64,000 bases of DNA from Prolixibacteraceae bacterium (GTDB lineage: Bacteria; Bacteroidota; Bacteroidia; Bacteroidales; Prolixibacteraceae): positions 1 to 64,000 of the forward strand of contig CANJNY010000006.1 of NCBI GenBank assembly GCA_947475715.1, written 5' to 3'. Positions 1 through 8,235 of this stretch are shown here, in pieces (positions within the stretch are counted from its first letter, which is position 1; every line of letters starts with the position of its first letter). Below the pieces are notes generated by a model. The model made no database searches. It was not told the origin of the DNA and was given only the letters and a program-made list of their open reading frames with translations. Made by a program: the position numbers and the translations under genes.

Positions 1-74
1 ATTTAATGAAGTTAATCTATTCTTCTTAGGTGGTCAGCTATTTTTTTTAAACTTCAGAAACCTTAGTCGGTTGT

Positions 75-1313
75 TTATGACTCCACTATTTCAAATCCGA
101 TTTTTCTCAAATCGTCCCAATATCCGGGGTATGATTTTGTAATTACCTCCGGATCTTCAATGCATATTTGGGGGTATACCATTGCGGCTGGTGCAAATGC
201 CAGAGCCATGCGGTGGTCATGATAGGTTTTAATTACCGGTGGATACTCAACCAGATTCTGATCAATGGTTCCATTCCAGGCAAGATCCCCATTGGAAGGC
301 TCATCCAAAGTTGCTCCGAATTTGGATATTTCTTGTTGTAAAGCCAATATGCGATTGGTCTCCTTTATTTTCAACGTCAATAATCCCTTAAAGTGGAATG
401 GAATCTTTTTAAATACTGCCAGAACAACAAAAGTCTGAGCAATATCTGGATTCTCGATAAAGTTGATCGCGATGTTTTTAGGTTCAGGAATAGTTATTTT
501 GGTTAATCTCACATTATTACCTTCCTGAACTGATAGAACACCAAAATATTCCCTGAACCATTCCGATTGAGATGAATCTCCCTGGAGACTCTCCAGACGT
601 AATCCTTTGAGCAATAAATTACATTGGTCTGACAAGGCCGCCATTGCGTACCAGTAGGAGGCTCCGGACCAGTCTGCTTCAACCGAAAAATTGATAGCCT
701 CATACCGCTGCTCATCTATTCTGATTTCGTTTTCAATCCAGCTATGATGAACCCCGAATTGGTTCATTAACTGTAGCGTGAGTTCGATATATGGTTTTGA
801 GGTGATCTGATTCAGTAGTTTCAGCGTCATACCTCCCCGGATTGTTGGTGCAATCATCAGTAATGCAGAAATATACTGACTGCTTATACTTCCATCGAGT
901 TCAATGACTGTTCCTGTTAAGGCTGATCCCTGGATTCGCAAAGGGGGAAAGCCCTCCTCACCGGTATATTCGATTGAAGCACCAAGTTGACGCAAGGCAT
1001 CAACAAGGATCCCTATCGGCCGTTGTTGCATCCTCTCGGAACCCGTAACAGTCCATTCTCCGGCTATTTTTGACAAAAATGCAGTTAAAAAACGCATAGC
1101 GGTTCCGGCATGTCCAATATCAAAATGAGTGGTATTTCCGTTCAGAACCTCCTCAAGCACCCGGGTGTCGTCACTATCGGAAAGATTTTCAATCGAATAG
1201 GGTGAATAACTCAGCGAATTAATGATTAATACTCTGTTGCTAATGCTTTTAGATGAAGGAAGGGTAATCTCCCCTTCCAATATTTTATCTGTTTTTGTGA
1301 TGGTGTATTGCAT
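75..1313 (-). CDS. aroA: 3-phosphoshikimate 1-carboxyvinyltransferase (EPSP synthase)
   Basis: Transfers the enolpyruvyl group of PEP to shikimate-3-phosphate, the sixth step of the shikimate pathway, in the cytoplasm. The 412-residue protein has the usual family length and both halves of the inverse alpha/beta barrel. Visible hallmarks are the N-terminal LPSSKSISNR stretch (substrate-binding lysine and arginine), the GHAGTAMRFL phosphate-binding segment near residues 68-77, the GSISSQY segment near 141-147, and the C-terminal KETNR and YHDHRMAL motifs. ATG start. It lies 9 bases downstream of aroB on the same strand, so the two are very likely one transcript. Nothing appears broken. Confidence 0.96.
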   Translation of the reverse strand: MQYTITKTDKILEGEITLPSSKSISNRVLIINSLSYSPYSIENLSDSDDTRVLEEVLNGNTTHFDIGHAGTAMRFLTAFLSKIAGEWTVTGSERMQQRPIGILVDALRQLGASIEYTGEEGFPPLRIQGSALTGTVIELDGSISSQYISALLMIAPTIRGGMTLKLLNQITSKPYIELTLQLMNQFGVHHSWIENEIRIDEQRYEAINFSVEADWSGASYWYAMAALSDQCNLLLKGLRLESLQGDSSQSEWFREYFGVLSVQEGNNVRLTKITIPEPKNIAINFIENPDIAQTFVVLAVFKKIPFHFKGLLTLKIKETNRILALQQEISKFGATLDEPSNGDLAWNGTIDQNLVEYPPVIKTYHDHRMALAFAPAAMVYPQICIEDPEVITKSYPGYWDDLRKIGFEIVES

Positions 1314-1322
1314 AACAGATGC

Positions 1323-2396
1323 TCAACAATTGATTTTTATAAAATAATCCAAAGCCTCGAAAACAAGGTTCTTATCACAGTTCTGATTTATAGCCACCTC
1401 GCCGATATAAGGGATAAGGGTAAAATTTACCCGCGTACCTTCATTCTTTTTATCATGAGTCATCAAACTGTAGAGCGCTACATACGACTCTTGCTGAATC
1501 ACGTATTTCCCATAGAGATCAATAAGCCAGTCAGATAACTCAGTAACGGTGGCCATTGGAAGATCACACATTTTATAGGAGAGGTACAGTTCAGCAATCA
1601 TGCCATAAGCTACAGCATAACCATGAAGTAATGGATTAGGTGATTCCATTGCAAGGCTCTCGAAAGCATGTCCGATGGTATGCCCGAAATTCAGCGCCTT
1701 GCGGATATTATTTTCATTAGGATCGCGGAACACAAATGAATCTTTGATTGCCACCGATCGTGCAATTATGCCGCCCAGAATATTCAGATCCCGATTTTTT
1801 AAATCGAAATTGCGAATCTCTTCCAGGTGCTCTTTGGAATAGATCAGGCCATGTTTGATCATTTCGGCATATCCTGAGATTATGTTAGGAGTATCGATAG
1901 TCTGAAGAAAACGGGTGTCAATCAATACACTTATCGGCTGGTTAATGACTCCAATTTCATTTTTCAACCCATTGAAATTGAATCCGGTTTTTCCGCCAAC
2001 TGAGGCATCAACCTGTGACAGGAGGGTTGTTGGGATATTCACAAAATCCATCCCCCTTTTAATTGTTGAGGCAGCAAAACTCCCCAGATCGGTAAGCATT
2101 CCTCCGCCAAGATTTACAACCAGTGATTTGCGGTCTGCTCCGTTCTGACTCAGAAATAGCCAGATCTTCTCAACTGAGGAGAGTTTCTTATTCTCTTCCC
2201 CGGCAGGGATTACAACCTTTTTAAGATTTTCAAATCCCGGTGTTTGGTCAATCATATTGCAACAAAAAATGTCACAGTTACTCTCTGTAACCAGAAATAT
2301 TTTATCTTTGGGATAGCGGGAAAGGATCTTTCCCAGTTCAACTTCAATCTCGTTGGTAACGATAATGGAGGCGTGATATGTTGGTGTATTGTTCAT
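1323..2396 (-). CDS. aroB: 3-dehydroquinate synthase
   Basis: Converts DAHP to 3-dehydroquinate, the second shikimate-pathway step, using NAD and a divalent metal in the cytoplasm. The 357-residue length is standard. Family signs are the GGGMLTDLGSFAAST nucleotide-binding segment near residues 97-111, the TTLLSQVDASVGGKTG stretch near 123-138, NEIG..QP near 146-153, and the metal-binding FGHTIGHAFE histidines near 238-247. ATG start. It precedes aroA by 9 bases and a TAACTTTG promoter box lies about 20 bases upstream of the start, so it probably heads an aroB-aroA operon. Confidence 0.96.
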   Translation of the reverse strand: MNNTPTYHASIIVTNEIEVELGKILSRYPKDKIFLVTESNCDIFCCNMIDQTPGFENLKKVVIPAGEENKKLSSVEKIWLFLSQNGADRKSLVVNLGGGMLTDLGSFAASTIKRGMDFVNIPTTLLSQVDASVGGKTGFNFNGLKNEIGVINQPISVLIDTRFLQTIDTPNIISGYAEMIKHGLIYSKEHLEEIRNFDLKNRDLNILGGIIARSVAIKDSFVFRDPNENNIRKALNFGHTIGHAFESLAMESPNPLLHGYAVAYGMIAELYLSYKMCDLPMATVTELSDWLIDLYGKYVIQQESYVALYSLMTHDKKNEGTRVNFTLIPYIGEVAINQNCDKNLVFEALDYFIKINC

Positions 2397-2414
2397 TGTA
2401 GAGAATTAATTGGA

Positions 2415-2422
2415 CAAAGTTA
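2415..2422 (-). promoter_or_regulatory. Candidate Bacteroidota -7 box upstream of aroB
   Basis: On the minus strand these bases read TAACTTTG, an exact match to the TAnnTTTG -7 consensus of the Bacteroidota primary sigma factor, with a pyrimidine following. A TTG that could serve as the -33 element lies 23 bases upstream. The predicted 5' UTR would be short, roughly 10-15 bases. Inferred from consensus only. Confidence 0.45.
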
Positions 2423-2484
2423 CACTATTTTGTTATCTTGAATTCCAATAATAATGCTTTGAAGACTTTTTAATAACTTTCAAG

Positions 2485-2943
2485 ATGGATTTTAACAACG
2501 GTAAACGGGTAAAGATACTCAGAATGGGTTTTCTGGTTTTGGGATTATGCTGGCTTTTAGCCATTACACTGCTGATAGTTGTCGACTTATTTACAGCAGC
2601 AGTATCTTTGGCAGGATTATTCCTTGTCGCTATCGCGGTAATTGCCATGATGAACTTTCAGTATGTGAGAGTCACGGTGCTGAAGGATAAGTTAATTGTC
2701 CGGTATTATTCAATCTTCGCTGTCGACAGGTTATTCCGGCTGATTGAAATTCCGGTTAATCAGCTTCGAAAAGTTGAAATTCGCAAGTATTTGCTGGGAT
2801 TAAAATGGGAAATGAGATTTACGGTAAGGGTTCAAAAAGGATTGGCAGATTATCCCTGGATCACTTTGTCCGCAATTCGGGGTAGGGAAAGGGGAAAACT
2901 GATTTCGACAATAAAAGATCTTGTCCCGCATAAACCTGCCTGA
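2485..2943 (+). CDS. Small membrane protein, possible bacterial PH-like domain
   Basis: I do not recognise a specific family. The 152-residue protein has two adjacent hydrophobic segments near residues 14-36 and 38-57, forming a membrane hairpin, followed by a basic beta-rich cytoplasmic tail (about 58-152). That layout resembles membrane-tethered PH-like (YdbS/bPH2-type) proteins. It is a single gene facing the aroBA transcript behind it and the AmmeMemoRadiSam operon ahead, and it ends at a hairpin shared with the convergent gene. The function is unknown; the PH-like assignment is a guess from architecture. Confidence 0.6.
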   Translation: MDFNNGKRVKILRMGFLVLGLCWLLAITLLIVVDLFTAAVSLAGLFLVAIAVIAMMNFQYVRVTVLKDKLIVRYYSIFAVDRLFRLIEIPVNQLRKVEIRKYLLGLKWEMRFTVRVQKGLADYPWITLSAIRGRERGKLISTIKDLVPHKPA

Positions 2944-2959
2944 ATAAACCGATAATTTT

Positions 2960-2979
2960 AATCCCGTTTTATCGGGGTT
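2960..2979. terminator. Short hairpin between convergent genes
   Basis: AATCCCG (2960-2966) can pair with CGGGGTT (2973-2979) across a TTTTAT loop. It sits exactly where a plus-strand gene (end 2943) meets a minus-strand gene (end 2978). The U tract is poor on the plus side and A/T-rich on the minus side, so it may be a weak bidirectional terminator. Confidence 0.4.
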
Positions 2980-4105
2980 ATTCCCAAACTCCGGGTATTT
3001 TTTCTCCGCATTTGGTACAGCAACCTTTTATCAGATTTCTTTGGAGTACCGAAAATCCTCTTCTCTCGATAACTAAATCGTGGCATTTGGGGCACCAGGT
3101 ATTCTGAGCATCAAGGCCAGGAACATTTCCGATATATACATATTTTATCCCTTCAGCAATGGCAATCTCACGTGCCTTTACCAGAATTGCTATTGGTGTG
3201 GCTGATAACTGCGTGAGTTTATATTCAGGATGAAAGCGGTCAAAGTGAAGCGGATAATTTGCCAGACCGTTTTTTGCCAGCCAGTTGCACATCCGTTTAA
3301 TCATCTCCGGATCGTCTGTCCATTCGGGTACAATCAGGTTAATAATTTCAAGCCATACTCCTTGTTCAGCTAATATTTTGAGTGTGTTCAGTACCGGTTG
3401 AAGTGATCCTGCACTCAGCTTCATATAAATATCGTTGCTAAATGATTTCAGATCAACTCTAGCGGCATCGATGTATTTACATAAATTCCGCAAGGGCTCT
3501 TCATTGATATATCCAGCTGTAACGAGCACATTTTTGATTCCCTGCTCCCTTGCTAATTTGGCTGAGTCGAAAGTATATTCGTAAAAGGATATGGGTTCAG
3601 AATAGGTGTAAGCTACAGATTGGCAATTATTTGCAATTGTTTGTTCAATAAGTTTATCGGGCATCAGATCATAATTTCGCGTCTCTTTGGGACTTGTCTG
3701 GGAGATGGTCCAGTTCTGACAGTTCATACAGGCAAGATTGCAACCTGCTGTCCCAATTGAGTAGGCCCTTGACCCTGGTAAAAAATGATTAAATGGCTTT
3801 TTTTCGATCGGGTCAATATTTACCGCGCATGGGTTTCCATAGGCTACCGAGTAGAGAACTCCATTGTGGTTAATCCGGTTATGGCAAAGCCCGGCTTCTC
3901 CCTCTTTAATTATACATTCATTGGGACAAATTAAACACTTGCTCCCTCGGGGGGTGGCTGACCAGTATAACCCCTCTTTGCTCCATTTCCAGAGTTTTTC
4001 ATCCGGTTCACCGGCCAGACTCATAAACGGTGAACATGTGATCGCACTGGTTGCTGCTAAACCCTGTTTCAGAAATTCACGCTTATTCATTTCCTGATTC
4101 GACAT
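2978..4105 (-). CDS. amrS: AmmeMemoRadiSam system radical SAM enzyme
   Basis: Radical SAM enzyme of the three-part AmmeMemoRadiSam system, whose reaction is not established. In 375 residues I see an N-terminal twin-arginine-like segment KREFLK followed by a hydrophobic stretch (residues 8-30), a cysteine cluster at C57, C60, C64 and C74, the radical SAM CX3CX2C motif at C122, C126 and C129, and a C-terminal pair of CxxC knuckles (CPKC and CTKC) that could bind metal. Its start codon lies one base past the stop of the spermidine-synthase-like gene, so both belong to one operon with the MEMO-AMMECR1 fusion upstream. The leader has KR rather than RR, so Tat export is possible but not proven. Confidence 0.88.
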   Translation of the reverse strand: MSNQEMNKREFLKQGLAATSAITCSPFMSLAGEPDEKLWKWSKEGLYWSATPRGSKCLICPNECIIKEGEAGLCHNRINHNGVLYSVAYGNPCAVNIDPIEKKPFNHFLPGSRAYSIGTAGCNLACMNCQNWTISQTSPKETRNYDLMPDKLIEQTIANNCQSVAYTYSEPISFYEYTFDSAKLAREQGIKNVLVTAGYINEEPLRNLCKYIDAARVDLKSFSNDIYMKLSAGSLQPVLNTLKILAEQGVWLEIINLIVPEWTDDPEMIKRMCNWLAKNGLANYPLHFDRFHPEYKLTQLSATPIAILVKAREIAIAEGIKYVYIGNVPGLDAQNTWCPKCHDLVIERRGFSVLQRNLIKGCCTKCGEKIPGVWE

Positions 4106-4106
4106 A

Positions 4107-6605
4107 TTAAATTGAACCTGATTTATTAATTCCTTTTAAAGTTAAGAAAATTCCGAATAATAAGTTCAAAATGCAAAGGATAATTGCGGTTGTAACAATC
4201 CCCAGTTTAGGAATCGCGAAAAGTGATAACAGCAATGCTCCCAGCGCAGAACCATACAAATCGTAACTATAGGTCCTGCCCGGGATAATGGAAAAACTCC
4301 CGGTCTGATTGTGGCTCGCCTTAGTGAATTGAAATCCTGTCATTACACCTGTTAAAACCACAGCTGCCATAAATACACAATAGACCAGTACCGGTGAAAT
4401 ATTCATAATTCCCGGAATATAAAGCAGACAGGCAGTTGCGGCACTAAATATTCCGATGAGCAATTGGTTGCAGGATAAATACCTTCCGGCAGTAAGTTGA
4501 GTGAATAATTTCCCACCCAAAGATCCAATAGCCAATCCGGCCATAAAACCGGTAAAGACAAGATTGGTTAAAAGATAAACCGCTCCGAAATAGCTTACTA
4601 AGCCGAAGAGTAAAATAACTTCGAGGCCTGTCGCAGAAAAACCTGTAAGAAATATGGCTTTAGCAGAAATATTCCCCGACATAAAAACGTACAGTGACAA
4701 CAGTCCGACTAGAAATATTGCAAGCCAGTATTTTCCATTGAAATGAGTTAACCAGAAATCCATCTCCTGTTTGTACAATACCGGTTTTAAATTTTGGTTG
4801 ATCTCAATGTCAGGATTTAAGGATGAAAGGATGGCTTCCCCTCGATTTTTAATTAAATTATCATTAAAATAATCGGAATTGACATATCGGTTTTCGATCC
4901 CTCTTTGTTGAATCGCAGCGGTAATACCGTAATTCAGGGGGTTATCCGACGCAAGGAAATAGTTTTTCTCCCCCGGGATAATTATAACATTTTTAAATGC
5001 TCGCTTTAGAGTCATTAAAAGCGTCGAGGTCAGATCTAAGGCCTCCTGATTCAGGTAGTTTACAGGTGCAGGCAATCCAAAAGAGAGTACCGCCCCGGGG
5101 GTTAGTTTTTCCTTCATGTGCCTAAAGAACTCCAAAGTGTAGAATCGATTGTTTTGTAATGTCGAAGGGGATGGAAGATTTAACAGGGCGATATCATAAT
5201 ATTTCAGGGAATTTCGGATAAAACGGATTGGATCACATGATTGTACAGTGATTACCTCTGACAATATTTTGGAAAGGGAATCCGTTGAAAGTACCAGCAA
5301 CCATCGGTTCTCTTCCACGCAGTCAATCGATATGGGGTTGTATTTCTTTAATTCCCTAATTTGCCCGCAAAGATCCCCCGAAACCAGTAAGATATTCGAA
5401 GAGGAGGGGCGTTGTCCCATTACAAAGTGAACCGATTCTTCATTGAGCATGAAATTTTCGGAGTCGTACATCAATATATTATTGGTATAAACACTCCTCA
5501 AATCTCCACGGGTAGTAACCACAATATTTCCATAAGGTGAATCTTTTGATACTTCGATCCTCTGATTGGGGTACACCCATTTCCTGATCCCCTTTTCGGG
5601 GTGAAGAAAAAGCAAAATAACGGCAGAAAAAACAATGATTAACGATGCTGCCGATAATCCGGATACCCCTTTCTCCTTACCAATCAGAAAAATTGCAGCT
5701 CCGTTAATTGCAGCCAGAACCAACAGGCTTTCGATGGAGGAAAATACAAAAATAAAGATAAGAGCGCTGAGTAACCCTCCAATAATGCTTCCAACTGACT
5801 CAATCCCGTAAACAGTGCCTGTTTCGTTCTTTTTGAGTACCTCAGAATAATGGCCTGATATATAGGTAAATAAAAAACCACTGACCAGACAAAATGGGAT
5901 TAACAGAAGCAGGGATGCGGTGAAAATCTGAAATAAATCAATCATGGCCCCGACGGGGAATATTTTGTTTTTAAGATAATTAATCATGAATGCCGTAATG
6001 AAAGGCAAAACAGAAAGGATAAGAAGGGCGGGAAAGACTATCCCTGAGACTTTTTTTGTTCTTATTGAGTGTTTTCCCAGGGAGGCACCAATTCCGGTTA
6101 GAACCATCCAGTTTGCAAGAACCAGGCCAATAACCAGTTCATTGCCCTTGAAAACGGATAGGAATTCGCGTACCAAAATGATTTGGGCAATCATAGAGGT
6201 ACTTCCCAATAAAAATGCCGATTTTCTCAAATCTGAGCTGTTCAGGTCGTTTTGTACACTGCCTGGCGGATCTGCTTCCTTCGGCTTCTCACCCTTGAAA
6301 AGATTCAGGTAATAGTTCAGATGCCACCAGAAATGTATAATACCAACAAGGAACATGCCGATTCCAAAATAAACATGGTAGCTCAATAACGCTTCATAAT
6401 ACGGGATTTGAAGCTTATAATTGATTTTTATAACCATTAGCAAACCGATAAGTCCGGTTGCCAGAAACGAAAATAGCAATAACACATTCCATAATTTCCG
6501 GTTATGCCCCTTTTCCATTAATCCCATCCTTACCAATACAGCAGATAAGGTATAGAAAAAAATCACCAGAATGGCGATTGAGTATAAGGGGTAATCGGTT
6601 TTCAT
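4107..6605 (-). CDS. Polytopic spermidine-synthase-like membrane protein
   Basis: An 832-residue integral membrane protein with three N-terminal membrane segments (about residues 5-100), a block of seven or eight segments (about 128-335), a soluble SpeE-like methyltransferase-fold domain (about 345-600), and at least six C-terminal segments (about 627-825). This layout matches the membrane-fused spermidine synthase group. The nucleotide loop that is normally GGGDG reads VSGDLCG (408-414). The active-site strand that normally carries the catalytic Asp reads NLPSPS (476-481), so both conserved acids are missing. Normal aminopropyl transfer is therefore doubtful; an acidic residue in CVEE (429-432) is kept. 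It lies between the MEMO-AMMECR1 fusion and the radical SAM gene with very short gaps, implying a joint role. Confidence 0.82.
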   Translation of the reverse strand: MKTDYPLYSIAILVIFFYTLSAVLVRMGLMEKGHNRKLWNVLLLFSFLATGLIGLLMVIKINYKLQIPYYEALLSYHVYFGIGMFLVGIIHFWWHLNYYLNLFKGEKPKEADPPGSVQNDLNSSDLRKSAFLLGSTSMIAQIILVREFLSVFKGNELVIGLVLANWMVLTGIGASLGKHSIRTKKVSGIVFPALLILSVLPFITAFMINYLKNKIFPVGAMIDLFQIFTASLLLLIPFCLVSGFLFTYISGHYSEVLKKNETGTVYGIESVGSIIGGLLSALIFIFVFSSIESLLVLAAINGAAIFLIGKEKGVSGLSAASLIIVFSAVILLFLHPEKGIRKWVYPNQRIEVSKDSPYGNIVVTTRGDLRSVYTNNILMYDSENFMLNEESVHFVMGQRPSSSNILLVSGDLCGQIRELKKYNPISIDCVEENRWLLVLSTDSLSKILSEVITVQSCDPIRFIRNSLKYYDIALLNLPSPSTLQNNRFYTLEFFRHMKEKLTPGAVLSFGLPAPVNYLNQEALDLTSTLLMTLKRAFKNVIIIPGEKNYFLASDNPLNYGITAAIQQRGIENRYVNSDYFNDNLIKNRGEAILSSLNPDIEINQNLKPVLYKQEMDFWLTHFNGKYWLAIFLVGLLSLYVFMSGNISAKAIFLTGFSATGLEVILLFGLVSYFGAVYLLTNLVFTGFMAGLAIGSLGGKLFTQLTAGRYLSCNQLLIGIFSAATACLLYIPGIMNISPVLVYCVFMAAVVLTGVMTGFQFTKASHNQTGSFSIIPGRTYSYDLYGSALGALLLSLFAIPKLGIVTTAIILCILNLLFGIFLTLKGINKSGSI

Positions 6606-6666
6606 CGAAGATGAGGTTGCTGTATTTCCTATTGTTCAATTGTTTCTGAAGAAAATTTTATAGAAA

Positions 6667-8175
6667 CTATTCTTCTCCTTCCCCAAAAATGAGTGCCTCG
6701 TAAGTATAGAGATCTGCAGTTTTCCATTCATCCCAGCCGATACCGGCTTTGTCCCGGGCACAGTGGCCGAGAAATTCCTCCTTGCTCCAACCGGTTGTGG
6801 TGGCAACCTGAGGGAGGAAAGTCCCCGAAAAATTTCCTTTTTTAATATAAATACCGTGTTTTCCCAGAATAAATTCATCCGCTGAATTGATCTTTCTCAA
6901 TGGAGTTAATACTGAGATTTCAATTTGTATCTCACTCAACTCATTCGTTTCAACTTCATTAAAACGATGATCCTGTGTTGCCGCAGCAATAGCCATCTGC
7001 TGAACAACTTTCCAAAGTGGAAGATTTGGCTCAAAATGACCAATACAACCCCTCAAATGATTATTCTTATTTAGCGTGACAAAGGCACCACATGGAGTTT
7101 TCAAGGCAGAATTCAATGCAGTGGGATTAATTTCAGCAATCTTCCCTTTGCTGAGATATTCTGAAATCGTTTCACGTGCCAATTGAAGAAGGTATTTCTT
7201 TTCATCACGTTTGAGTGAGAATTCAATCTGCTTATCTGCTGCTTTAAATTTATTAAATGATGCTGCCCAGTATCCGACCACCCGCTGCTTATCTCCGTAA
7301 GGTGAATCACCCGAGTTTTTGTACTGAATCAGGTCGACAGTCATATCGCATTGTTGTTCAGTCATATATAAGAGTGTGAGCACAGAACTCCAACCGCAAA
7401 GGCTGGTCGCTAAACCGGCGATATTTTTCTCTTTATTCCCTTCGAGTATCCCGGTTAAACTGGATGCTTGATTGGTTTTAATCGCTTCGGCCGTTGCTAA
7501 GTCCGCAATGCAGGCATTTTGATAATCGGGATAGTGGGAGAAGTCACTGCTAATTACAAAGAGGTTTTTTTTATTCAGGTATGGTTGGAATATCGCTGCT
7601 AATTCCCTGGCAGTCTCAACAGTTGAGGACCCGATGATGACCGGAACAATTTTAAATTCACCCTTTAAATGGTATTGTAAAAAAGGTAGCTGAACCTCAA
7701 TGGAGTGTTCAAATTGATGCGCCTCAGGATAATCAGTGAGAAGTTTGTTTTCTTTGACCAGTTTTTTTGCAAACTCAAGATCTACTTTCACGGTGCCTAA
7801 TGGAGTTTCATAATGGCCATCGCAATATATTGAGGCTCCGCTAAAATTGGAGGTGTGGCTCGATCCGATGATAAAGATCCGCTCAAACCTGCAATTAGGG
7901 TCAATCTGGTTAAAGGCAGAGGCCGCAACCTCTCCACTGTATACATAACCCGCATGTGGTACCAGGATGGCCAGCGGCGTGATTTCAGATTTTTTACCAG
8001 CTGATTTTGTAAAAAGCTGCCCAAGTTGTGTTTTTAGTTCTTCCGGATTGTCAGTGTAAAACCTCCCTGCGGCATAGGGCTTCCGGTTTTGAATTGGCAC
8101 ACTGGAAAAGACTGAGGTGCAAATAATTGCTAATACTCCGATATTAAAATAGTTTGATGGCATAACAAAAAGCAT
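6667..8175 (-). CDS. Exported MEMO-AMMECR1 fusion protein (AmmeMemoRadiSam A+B)
   Basis: A 502-residue fusion of the B (MEMO-like, about residues 30-305) and A (AMMECR1-like, about 315-500) components of the AmmeMemoRadiSam system. In the MEMO half I see LVPHAGYVYSG (H74), a histidine in EHSIEVQLPF (H157), SSDFSHY (209-215) and C260 in CGW, matching the dioxygenase-like metal pocket. In the AMMECR1 half LRGCIG (374-379) is present. The first 25 residues form a hydrophobic leader, suggesting export or a membrane anchor. ATG at 8175, with a second in-frame ATG at 8163. It heads the operon with the spermidine-synthase-like protein 61 bases downstream. The biochemical role is unknown. Confidence 0.87.
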   Translation of the reverse strand: MLFVMPSNYFNIGVLAIICTSVFSSVPIQNRKPYAAGRFYTDNPEELKTQLGQLFTKSAGKKSEITPLAILVPHAGYVYSGEVAASAFNQIDPNCRFERIFIIGSSHTSNFSGASIYCDGHYETPLGTVKVDLEFAKKLVKENKLLTDYPEAHQFEHSIEVQLPFLQYHLKGEFKIVPVIIGSSTVETARELAAIFQPYLNKKNLFVISSDFSHYPDYQNACIADLATAEAIKTNQASSLTGILEGNKEKNIAGLATSLCGWSSVLTLLYMTEQQCDMTVDLIQYKNSGDSPYGDKQRVVGYWAASFNKFKAADKQIEFSLKRDEKKYLLQLARETISEYLSKGKIAEINPTALNSALKTPCGAFVTLNKNNHLRGCIGHFEPNLPLWKVVQQMAIAAATQDHRFNEVETNELSEIQIEISVLTPLRKINSADEFILGKHGIYIKKGNFSGTFLPQVATTTGWSKEEFLGHCARDKAGIGWDEWKTADLYTYEALIFGEGEE

Positions 8176-8235
8176 TATTAAATATAAAGTTACGACATTT
8201 TTGAATAAATATTACTTTTACGCAATGCTAAAAAT

